Below, piece after piece: positions 56,919 to 64,000 of a DNA stretch of 64,000 nt. The DNA comes from Cognatishimia activa. Its GTDB lineage: Bacteria > Pseudomonadota > Alphaproteobacteria > Rhodobacterales > Rhodobacteraceae. Under the pieces are notes generated by a model. It was given only the letters and a program-made list of their open reading frames with translations. It ran no database searches and was not told the DNA's origin. The stretch is from contig NZ_CYTO01000024.1 of NCBI RefSeq assembly GCF_001458335.1, positions 913,651 to 977,650 of the forward strand, given 5' to 3'. The translations under genes and the position numbers were made by a program. How positions within the stretch are numbered: the stretch's first letter is position 1; each line of letters begins with the position of its first letter.

Positions 56919-58448
56919 ATGACCAACGCCATTACTCTCCTGCGCATGCAAAAAATCACCAAGCGCTTTGGCGCTTCGGTGCTGGCAAATGACAAAATTG
57001 ACTTTGACTTACATGCGGGCGAGGTCGTGGCACTTCTCGGAGAAAACGGAGCGGGCAAATCCACTCTAATGAATATCCTCTACGGGCTATACGAACCCAC
57101 CGAAGGAAAAATAGAATTTAGCGGGGTTCAAACATCATTCCGCGATCCAGCGCAGGCCATCGAACACGGTATTGGCATGATCCACCAAGAGTTCATGTTG
57201 GTGGAACCTTTCACAGTCGCTGAGAACCTATTGATGGGTACGACAACGTTGCCCGCAGGTGCCGAAAATCTGAATACGGCACGCCAATTGATCCGTGAAA
57301 TCTCTACGGAATATGGCCTGCAAGTCGACCCAGATGCCCGCATTGAAGATCTATCCGTGGGGCAACGTCAACGGGTGGAAATCCTGAAGTTGCTGTTTCG
57401 CCATGCAAAACTTCTAATCTTAGATGAACCGACAGCGGTTCTGACACCCCAAGAAACTGACGCCTTGTTTGAGGTACTCAATCGTTTGCGGTCAAACGGC
57501 CACGCAATCGTCATCGTCACACACAAGATGCATGAAGTGATGGCCATCTCAGACCGTGTTGCCGTTATGCGCGCAGGCCAGATGGTCGCGACCGTAAATA
57601 CATCAGAGAGCACCGAGGCGGAGCTAGTACGCCTGATGGTCGGGCGCGATTTGGACCTATCGGTTGACCGCACAGAACCCAAAGGACGCAAACGCGCTCT
57701 AGAGTTGGTGCAGCTGCAGGTCGAAGCGCGCGTTGGCGCGAAGGCGACGCCGCCAGTGGCCCTTGTTTTGCGCCATGGTGAAGTGCTGGGCATCGCCGGT
57801 GTAGACGGCAATGGACAGACTGAACTCATCGAAACAATATTTGGCTTGAAAGAAGCTCAAAGTGGGTCAATTACTCTCGAGGGTCGCGAAATAACAAACC
57901 TCACCACCGTCGAACGGCGTGCGGCTGGAATCGGCTATGTCCCGCCGGATCGGCGCGGAGTCGGTGCGTTGGTAACACTGTCGATCGAAGACAATGTGAT
58001 CCTGGGTGCCTCCAAAGAATTTACGCAATTTGGCCTTCTAAATAGGTCGCTTGCTCGTATTGCAGCTGACAATGTTATTGATCGTTTTGGCGTAAAGACT
58101 CCGGACGCAGAATTTATTTCCGGCAATCTGTCCGGAGGCAATCTGCAGAAACTGGTCTTGGGACGTGAGGTCTCACGCGACCCCAAAGTGCTGCTGATCG
58201 AACAACCAACGCGCGGGCTGGATGTTGGAGCCATTGAATTGGTTTGGGGCGAGATCATCGAGCAGCGCAACCAAGGTGCTGCTGTCTTGCTGGCCTCTAC
58301 CGAGCTCGAAGAAATCCTGGCTCTTTCGGATCGCATCGCGGTGATGTTCGAAGGTGAAATTATGGGCATCGTTCCTCGTGACAAGGCAACAACACCGATC
58401 TTGGGTGCAATGATGGCTGGGCGCCAATTGGACGAGGTGGCGGTATGA
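56919..58448 (+). CDS. ABC transporter ATP-binding protein (tandem NBD, BMP-linked)
   Basis: 509 residues from ATG 56919, which has GGAAG upstream; ATG 56880 is also open. Two nucleotide-binding domains: Walker A GENGAGKST near 42 with signature LSVGQRQRVEIL, and a second, degenerate Walker A GVDGNGQTELIE near 290 with LSGGNLQKLVLGRE. This is the sugar/nucleoside importer type. The stop overlaps the permease start by 4 bp. Confidence 0.93.
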   Translation: MTNAITLLRMQKITKRFGASVLANDKIDFDLHAGEVVALLGENGAGKSTLMNILYGLYEPTEGKIEFSGVQTSFRDPAQAIEHGIGMIHQEFMLVEPFTVAENLLMGTTTLPAGAENLNTARQLIREISTEYGLQVDPDARIEDLSVGQRQRVEILKLLFRHAKLLILDEPTAVLTPQETDALFEVLNRLRSNGHAIVIVTHKMHEVMAISDRVAVMRAGQMVATVNTSESTEAELVRLMVGRDLDLSVDRTEPKGRKRALELVQLQVEARVGAKATPPVALVLRHGEVLGIAGVDGNGQTELIETIFGLKEAQSGSITLEGREITNLTTVERRAAGIGYVPPDRRGVGALVTLSIEDNVILGASKEFTQFGLLNRSLARIAADNVIDRFGVKTPDAEFISGNLSGGNLQKLVLGREVSRDPKVLLIEQPTRGLDVGAIELVWGEIIEQRNQGAAVLLASTELEEILALSDRIAVMFEGEIMGIVPRDKATTPILGAMMAGRQLDEVAV

Positions 58449-59533
58449 GGTTTTCCTTAGAAAAAAGAGATACGCCTCTCGTGAGTGGTTGGTCGATTGT
58501 CGCGATGTCCGTGCTGGCCGTGCTGATCGGTATGGCTTTGGGCGGGATATTATTTTTGCCATTTGAGGCGAGCCCATGGGAGGGCTACCAATCCTTGATC
58601 GGCAACGCGTTCTTTTCGAAACGGGGCTTTGGCTACACATTGGTGACGGCGACGCCGCTGATGATGGTGGGCTTCGGAACGATTGTCGCCTGGCGCTGTG
58701 GATTTATTTTTCTTGGGTTCGAAGGGTGCCTGTTGATCGGTGCAATGGGCGGTACAATGGTGGGCCTTGGAGCACTTGAAGGCGGCATACTAAGTAGCAC
58801 GGCGCCAGCGCTTGTGATCGCGATTGCCCTGGCTTGGGGCGCAACGCTTGGTGCACTATGGGCCGGTCTGGTTGGTGAGCTGAAGATACGCTTTGGTGGC
58901 AATGAAGTTCTGATCGCACTGATGATGAACTTTTTAGCGATCTACCTTGTCCAATACCTTGTCGCCGGGCCTTGGCGTGTTGTCGGCGATATGCCTCAGA
59001 CCGAGAGGCTCCCGAAAGACCTATGGCTTCCCTACATCGTTAGCGGAACGCGTCTGCACGCAGGTTTTCTGGTCGCGATTGCTTCCGGTGTCGTGATCTG
59101 GGTGGTCATGGCCAAATCCAGAGCGGGGTTTGAAATGATCGCCAGCGGTTTGAATCCACGTTCGGCGCGCTACGGCGGCATCCAAGTTGCCATACGCCAA
59201 CGACAGGCCGCTTTGATTGCAGGTGGATTGGCCGGTTTGGCTGGCGCGATCACCATTTACGGTGTGCATCACCGGTTACTTGATGGTCTTTCAGATGGAA
59301 CAGGTTTTGTAGGAATCGTAACGGCGCTTCTGGGGCGGATGTCGATTCCTGGCACAGCAATCGCCTCTGTTCTTTATGGCGGCTTATCGGTCGGCGGAGA
59401 CGCCATGCAGCGCCAGACTGGTTTGCCCTCGTCCATTGTTCTTATCGTACAGGCCAGCATCGTGTTGCTGCTATTGGCGACCGAGGTATTGCGCACTCAT
59501 CGCATTGTTTTCTCTCGCAAAAAGAAGATCTGA
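58445..59533 (+). CDS. ABC transporter permease 1 (BMP-linked)
   Basis: 362 residues with eight or more membrane helices. The NEVLIALMMNFLAIYL block near 155-170 is the family signature, and the GMSxxAG-like cytoplasmic loop contains the ATPase contact. It pairs with the next permease to form the channel. The start overlaps the ATPase gene by 4 bp; the next gene starts 1 bp after its stop. Confidence 0.92.
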   Translation: MRFSLEKRDTPLVSGWSIVAMSVLAVLIGMALGGILFLPFEASPWEGYQSLIGNAFFSKRGFGYTLVTATPLMMVGFGTIVAWRCGFIFLGFEGCLLIGAMGGTMVGLGALEGGILSSTAPALVIAIALAWGATLGALWAGLVGELKIRFGGNEVLIALMMNFLAIYLVQYLVAGPWRVVGDMPQTERLPKDLWLPYIVSGTRLHAGFLVAIASGVVIWVVMAKSRAGFEMIASGLNPRSARYGGIQVAIRQRQAALIAGGLAGLAGAITIYGVHHRLLDGLSDGTGFVGIVTALLGRMSIPGTAIASVLYGGLSVGGDAMQRQTGLPSSIVLIVQASIVLLLLATEVLRTHRIVFSRKKKI

Positions 59534-59534
59534 A

Positions 59535-60470
59535 ATGGATATCCCTGAGCTTGCATTTCTGACCACTTGGATCGCCGCTTCAGTCCGGCTGACTGGCCCA
59601 TTGCTCTTGGCAAGTCTGGGCGAATTGATCAGCGAGCGCGCAGGCGTTTTGAACGTGGGAATTGAAGGCACAATTCTACTGGGCGCTTTAGCGGCATACC
59701 TCGGAGCGATCTGGAGTGGCTCACCTTGGATTGGGGCGCTGGCGGCGGCGGGTATTGGCATTCTTGTAAATGCCTTTCTCGCTTGGATGTATGTTATCGT
59801 AAAAGCAAGCCAAGTGGTTGTCGGCATTATCTTCAATGTGCTGGCGATGGGCATAGCAAGCTATGCGTTTCGCACCATCATGGGGGATGTCCCGCGTATT
59901 CAAACAGCGCCGATGATGCCCGAAATCTCTATTCCCGGTCTGAAAGAGCTCCCACTAATCGGGCCAGCACTCTTTGGCCAATCCGTCATGTTCTATATCA
60001 CGATCCTGATCGCGCTAGGAACCGGTTGGCTGATGTTCCGCACGCGGTTTGGGCTAAACCTGCGGGCTGTTGGAGAGTACCCCAAAGCGGCGGCCGCTGC
60101 TGGCATCAACGTGGTGCGGATGCGCATCATCGCTGTGCTGGCTTGCGGGCTAGGCGGAGGATTGGCCGGCGCTTACTTTGTGCTCGTCCAGATCGGCTTG
60201 TTCCGTGACACAATTGTCCAAGGTCGAGGCTTCATTGCACTGGGGATCGTTATCTTGGCGCGCTGGAACCCATATCTGGCCATCCTCGCGGCCTTTGGCT
60301 TTGCGTCAATGGACGCGCTCGCATTGTCCCTGCAGCTTTTCGACCTGCCTCTCCCGACGCAAGCGCTTGTAGCGCTGCCCTACCTGCTTACGGTTCTGGC
60401 CGTGTCAGGCGTCTTTGGTCGATCCCGTAACCCAGCGGCATTGATGATCCCCTATCACGCCGATCGTTAA
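59535..60470 (+). CDS. ABC transporter permease 2 (BMP-linked)
   Basis: 311 residues from ATG 59535, 1 bp after the previous stop. The family motif GELISERAGVLNVGIEGTILLGA lies near 27-49 and GLNLRAVGEYPKAAAAAGIN near 175. About eight helices. The frame is open upstream inside permease 1, but the ATG chosen begins MDIPELAFLTTW as expected. Confidence 0.92.
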   Translation: MDIPELAFLTTWIAASVRLTGPLLLASLGELISERAGVLNVGIEGTILLGALAAYLGAIWSGSPWIGALAAAGIGILVNAFLAWMYVIVKASQVVVGIIFNVLAMGIASYAFRTIMGDVPRIQTAPMMPEISIPGLKELPLIGPALFGQSVMFYITILIALGTGWLMFRTRFGLNLRAVGEYPKAAAAAGINVVRMRIIAVLACGLGGGLAGAYFVLVQIGLFRDTIVQGRGFIALGIVILARWNPYLAILAAFGFASMDALALSLQLFDLPLPTQALVALPYLLTVLAVSGVFGRSRNPAALMIPYHADR

Positions 60471-60506
60471 CTCAAAAATCTCTGACACCTTTCAAGGAGA
60501 CCTCTC

Positions 60507-62018
60507 ATGCTATTACATCAGCTCATCACCGATGGCGCCAATCGCCGCCCCGACCACACAGCATTTCACTGGGTCGAACGTGACAAGTCCCTGACTTACA
60601 CGCAGGCGTACCAACAGATCGAGGCGACTGCAGGCGCGTTCCACGACCTGGGCGCACGTAAAGGGGATCGGATCACAATCTTTGCGCACAATGGTATGGA
60701 CTATCTGCTGTCAATGTTCGCGGCGTGGCGGATTGGCGCGATTTCTTCGCTGGTGAATGTAAAGCTGGCCGATGATCTGGATTACTATTTCAACGACCAT
60801 AAACCAACGCTGGTTGTCTATACACACGACAAGCTTGCCGAGACTATCGCGGCTTCCAAAAAAGTCGGCACAGTAAAACACCTGATTTGCATGGACGGTA
60901 AACAAGAGGGCGCGTTGAGTTTCCCTGAACTGTTGGAGGCGAACCTGCCAGCGCCGGTTGACCCGGGTGACGAAAGCGCAATCGCGCACTTGTCGTACAC
61001 CTCTGGCACGACGGGTCAGCCAAAGGGCGCATGTCTGGCGCACGAACCAACGATGGTGGCATCGTCCTGCATCGGTGAGCGTCTGCGCTATTCCCGCGAT
61101 GACATTTCTTTTGGCCCTTCGGCCTTGTCATCATCCTACCAGCTGGTCGCCAACATCCTGCCGCCGTTGAAAAACCTGGCCACTTGCATCGTCATGAAAG
61201 ACTGGGCCGCAGATACGGGTTACAAAGCGCTTAAAGACACCAAGGCGACGATCTTTGTTGGTAATCCGCCAGTACTGACCGATGTTCTTGAACAATCGCG
61301 GCTACATGGCGGCGCGCCCGAAAACCTGCGCCTTGGCACCTCTGGTGGTGGACCCGTTCCGCCGACTCTGAAGCAAGCTTGGCGCGACGAACTAAAACTG
61401 CCCTTGGTCGAAAGCTATGGCCAAAGCGAAATCGGGGGCTTCTTTGCTCTTGGCGACCCGACCCTTCCGACAGACGAACATTTTGGCGCTGTCGGCCGTC
61501 CTCTGCCTGACAAAGAAGTGCGTATCTTGGGTACCGATGGGACAGAGCTGCCTCAGGGCCAAGTTGGCGAAGTTTGTTTGCGCGGTGGCTTCATGGCTGG
61601 TTATTGGGAAAAACCAGAAAAAACGACTGAAGCGACAGCGGATGGCTGGTTGCACTCCGGTGATGTGGGCCAGATGTCTGAAGATGGCTATCTGACTATG
61701 CGCGGTCGGGTGAAAGAGCTTTTGAACGTAGCTGGCGAGACTTGGTTCCCGCGGGATGTCGAAGAAGCCTTGATGCTGGTTGAGGGCATCCGTGAAGCGG
61801 CAGTCATTGGTCTGGATCAGGCGGATGGCACGCACAAGCCGGTGGCCTTTGTCACAGGCGAAGGCATTGATCCGGAAGCTGCAATTGCTGCGATTGAAGG
61901 CAAAACACCCTATACGCTAACAAGCCTGACAGTGCGCGCGATTGACGAGTTCCCAATGACGCCAACCGGAAAAATTGCTAAAGCAACGCTTAAAGCACAG
62001 GCCATGGAGGCAGCATGA
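60507..62018 (+). CDS. AMP-forming acyl-CoA ligase
   Basis: 503 residues from ATG 60507, preceded by AAGGAG. ANL superfamily motifs: SYTSGTTGQPKGA near 162, YGQSEIGG near 307, GWLHSGDVG near 382, and the C-terminal catalytic Lys in PTGKIAKATL near 492. It activates a carboxylic acid to its CoA ester through an acyl-AMP. In this operon it probably acts on the imported compound or on the acid released by the creatininase-like hydrolase; the substrate is not known. Confidence 0.9.
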   Translation: MLLHQLITDGANRRPDHTAFHWVERDKSLTYTQAYQQIEATAGAFHDLGARKGDRITIFAHNGMDYLLSMFAAWRIGAISSLVNVKLADDLDYYFNDHKPTLVVYTHDKLAETIAASKKVGTVKHLICMDGKQEGALSFPELLEANLPAPVDPGDESAIAHLSYTSGTTGQPKGACLAHEPTMVASSCIGERLRYSRDDISFGPSALSSSYQLVANILPPLKNLATCIVMKDWAADTGYKALKDTKATIFVGNPPVLTDVLEQSRLHGGAPENLRLGTSGGGPVPPTLKQAWRDELKLPLVESYGQSEIGGFFALGDPTLPTDEHFGAVGRPLPDKEVRILGTDGTELPQGQVGEVCLRGGFMAGYWEKPEKTTEATADGWLHSGDVGQMSEDGYLTMRGRVKELLNVAGETWFPRDVEEALMLVEGIREAAVIGLDQADGTHKPVAFVTGEGIDPEAAIAAIEGKTPYTLTSLTVRAIDEFPMTPTGKIAKATLKAQAMEAA

Positions 62019-62791
62019 ACCGCAATATCAACGAGCTGACCTGGCAGGAGGTGGCCGCGCTGGACCTCTCCAAGGATGGCGCTATCGTCTTGCCGATTGG
62101 ATCAATCGAGCAACATGGCCCGCACCTGTCCACGGATTGTGATCTGGTCTTTTCTGAAAAGTTCCTCGAAATGTCTCTGGCGCAGCTTGCGCCAGAGGTC
62201 AAAATCTGGCGGCTTCCGATGTTGCCGATTTCCAAATCCAATGAACATGTCGGATTTCCAGGAACTTGGTCTCTGTCGGCAACCACGCTGATGGCGGTGA
62301 TCAAAGACATCGCTTTAAGTGCGAAGGCGAATGGCTTTCGCCGTATTGTCCTTTGGAACTGTCACGGAGGCAACAGGGCTTTGCTGGAAGTGCTCGCTCG
62401 CGACATTCGAATTGAAACTGGCTTGATGACGTTCCAGATATTCGCATCCGGTGCGACACCGGACCCATTGGAACCGCTTGATCCCCGCGAGCCAGATTAC
62501 GGTATTCATGCAGGGGAATGGGAAACGTCTATGATGATGGCCGTGTCCCCGGACCGTGTGCGCGAAAACAAACGCGACTGCGCTTTCCCAGATTTTCAGT
62601 CAGAAACTTTGGCGTTAGAGCTGACCGGGGCCACCATTGGATGGGTGACGTCTGATTTCATGACGTCGGGCACTTGGGGGGACGCGACGGCGGCGTCGCT
62701 TGAGCGCGGAGAAGCTCGTTTAGGGCCGCTCATTGAACGTTTGACAACTGTACTTGCGGAAATCGCGAGCTTTGAAATCAAACAGAATTAG
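62015..62791 (+). CDS. Creatininase-family amidohydrolase
   Basis: 258 residues. Metal and active-site motifs of the family are present: IGSIEQHGPHL near 28-38 with Asp near 42, LWNCHGGNR near 113, and HAGEWETSMM near 166. The fold hydrolyses cyclic or linear amides (creatinine, formylated purine precursors, MftE-type peptides). The exact amide is unknown. The start overlaps the ligase stop by 4 bp, so it is the last gene of the importer operon. Confidence 0.88.
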   Translation: MNRNINELTWQEVAALDLSKDGAIVLPIGSIEQHGPHLSTDCDLVFSEKFLEMSLAQLAPEVKIWRLPMLPISKSNEHVGFPGTWSLSATTLMAVIKDIALSAKANGFRRIVLWNCHGGNRALLEVLARDIRIETGLMTFQIFASGATPDPLEPLDPREPDYGIHAGEWETSMMMAVSPDRVRENKRDCAFPDFQSETLALELTGATIGWVTSDFMTSGTWGDATAASLERGEARLGPLIERLTTVLAEIASFEIKQN

Positions 62792-63164
62792 CGGTAGCTG
62801 TTTCCCCAGCGGTCACCAGAACGGCCTAACGTGCCTAAACACTATTAAATTCCATCGCCTCCGGGTAGATGAGATCTTCAACATTGGAGACAAGTTAGGA
62901 CTTCACCCGTATTGTGTGAGTTGCCTTTAGCCTGATTTGATGGGTGCTGCGAATTTCCGATATGTGATCTGAAGCCTCAAAGAGCTGACCCGCAACCTAC
63001 GGTGGCTTTGGTCCGTTTTCCAATTACTACCAAGGTCCGCGTACTGTGTTTGGCGGGCCTTCGTACCCCACGCAACATCCGTAGGTTTTGGGCTCCAAGC
63101 TGCCATTCGCTGCAGATGCACTGGCGATTGCACCCAACCAAACCAGACTATTCCAAGTGTTAGC
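62792..63164. other. 373-bp gap between two convergent genes
   Basis: No gene, tRNA or clear terminator was recognised. A run AAGCTGCCATTC (63098-63109) also occurs near 54563, which suggests related intergenic debris in both places. The rest appears to be non-coding. Confidence 0.45.
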
Positions 63165-63725
63165 TCAAGCCTTACGCGCCAAAGCCCAAGCGACTATCGG
63201 AAAGTTCCGGTCGTTGTCCAAATTGTCAGTCTCTTTGACATGCTCTGGCGGCCAATCAGGCTCTAGGTTGCGCATCGCCGCTTCGCGGTTGCCCCATTGG
63301 GCGGACCGCACCTGACCCTCTTCAAACCCGCCTTCAATCAGCAGGTTCTTCAACCCCCGCGCAGACCAGCGCGAGCAATCATGAGGGGCTGCGTGGTAAG
63401 GAATGTGAAACGGCACGGCGAGCCAGAAATAGCCGCCCGGGCGCAGCATTTCCATCACGTGTTTGACGGCTGCATAGGGGCGATCCAGATGCTCCCACAC
63501 TTGGTTGGCGAGGATCAGATCGTATTTCAGCACTTCCCCATCTGCGTATTTCACGGGACCCTTACAGATGTCATGGGCCGGATACTTGTATTGCACATAG
63601 GATTTGGTTTTGAGGTTCACGCCCCATTGGCCGGAAATCTCAGCAACATCCATGTCTTCAGCACCGATCTCTTCCATCATACGACGGCTGCGACGGTTCA
63701 TAATGATCCGGTTTAGGCTGGGCAT
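63165..63725 (-). CDS. SAM-dependent methyltransferase domain protein
   Basis: 186 residues. DLILANQVWEHLDRPYAAVKHVMEMLRPGGYFWLAVPF near 68-105 is the motif 4/5 region of class I methyltransferases. The glycine-rich motif I is weak (AEISGQWG), and the protein is shorter than usual, starting within the fold. Substrate unknown. It lies 30 bp from lpdA in the same direction and may be cotranscribed. Confidence 0.75.
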   Translation of the reverse strand: MPSLNRIIMNRRSRRMMEEIGAEDMDVAEISGQWGVNLKTKSYVQYKYPAHDICKGPVKYADGEVLKYDLILANQVWEHLDRPYAAVKHVMEMLRPGGYFWLAVPFHIPYHAAPHDCSRWSARGLKNLLIEGGFEEGQVRSAQWGNREAAMRNLEPDWPPEHVKETDNLDNDRNFPIVAWALARKA

Positions 63726-63755
63726 TCTGCACGTGTCCTCTAATGGGGCCTCAGA

Positions 63756-64000
63756 TTATATATGCAGCGCTCTTCCATAGGCGTCGAGAACGCTTTCGTG
63801 CATCATTTCAGAAAGCGTTGGGTGCGGGAAGACGGTTTGCATTAAATCTTCTTCGGTTGTCTCCAATTGGCGACCAACCACATAGCCTTGGATCATCTCT
63901 GTCACTTCAGCGCCTACCATGTGAGCACCGAGAAGCTCGCCTGTTTTGGCATCAAAGATGGTTTTTACCATGCCCTCGGCTTCGCCCAAGGCGATGGCCT
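63756..64000 (-). CDS. lpdA: Dihydrolipoyl dehydrogenase, C-terminal part (partial)
   Basis: The frame is open to the window edge and ends at 63756. The visible ~80 residues are the dimerisation domain: AKTGELLGAHMVGAEVTEMI, then TVFPHPTLSEMMHESVLDA, which contains the catalytic His-Glu pair in HPTLSE. The enzyme reoxidises dihydrolipoamide in 2-oxoacid dehydrogenase complexes. The N-terminal FAD and redox-Cys part lies beyond 64000. Confidence 0.9.
   Translation of the reverse strand, partial: AIALGEAEGMVKTIFDAKTGELLGAHMVGAEVTEMIQGYVVGRQLETTEEDLMQTVFPHPTLSEMMHESVLDAYGRALHI

Overview
The window is a chromosomal segment of an alphaproteobacterium, most likely a marine Rhodobacterales (Roseobacter-group) species. 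Evidence is the gene order moeA-lexA-comEC-gltX-gltA, the alphaproteobacterial SOS operator type (GAAC-N7-GAAC), a gene-transfer-agent type lysis pair inside the cytochrome c maturation genes, and the families present. Genus cannot be fixed from sequence alone. Genes are dense, with many 4-bp stop/start overlaps; no rRNA, tRNA, CRISPR array or transposase was recognised.

Layout. 1-5.9 kb: end of moeA, lexA with its own SOS box, comEC, gltX, gltA. 6-8 kb: a haloacetate-dehalogenase-type hydrolase and a PaaG-like isomerase. 7.8-14 kb (minus strand): argC, ccmE, GTA-type endolysin and holin, ccmF, ccmH, plus murI. 14-20 kb: acyltransferase, LysR regulator, VOC protein, purL, Cys-rich protein, bolA, grxD. 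20-25.9 kb: zapA with a coiled-coil partner, tkt, DUF808 membrane protein, coaD, CBS-pair protein. 26-32.5 kb: valine catabolism (LysR, mmsA, isobutyryl-CoA dehydrogenase, 3-hydroxyisobutyryl-CoA hydrolase, mmsB) with a shared dyad motif in both promoter regions. 32.7-35.9 kb: a DUF2892 protein behind an FNR-type box, then uvrA with an SOS box.

36-54 kb is an accessory block for periplasmic formate oxidation: a tungstate ABC transporter (tupABC), a histidine kinase, a response regulator lacking the sigma54 GAFTGA loop, and a formate dehydrogenase locus. The minus-strand operon runs DUF3305-DUF3306-TorD chaperone-TAT peptide-fdhA-fdhB-fdhI-40-aa membrane protein-response regulator. The plus-strand operon runs four-cluster ferredoxin-DUF6494-Mrp-biotin/lipoate-ligase-like protein-DUF6505. 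The cytochrome b subunit fdhI carries an in-frame amber codon. The block is bounded by two diverged copies of the uvrA 5' end and upstream region (about 35.77-36.07 kb and 54.21-54.50 kb); the distal one is a decayed uvrA fragment without start codon or intact SOS box. This points to an inserted or recombined ~18 kb island.

54.7-62.8 kb: a LysR regulator and a one-direction operon for a BMP-type ABC importer, an AMP-forming acyl-CoA ligase and a creatininase-family amidohydrolase; the substrate is unknown. 63.2-64 kb: a methyltransferase and the C-terminal end of dihydrolipoyl dehydrogenase, cut by the window edge.
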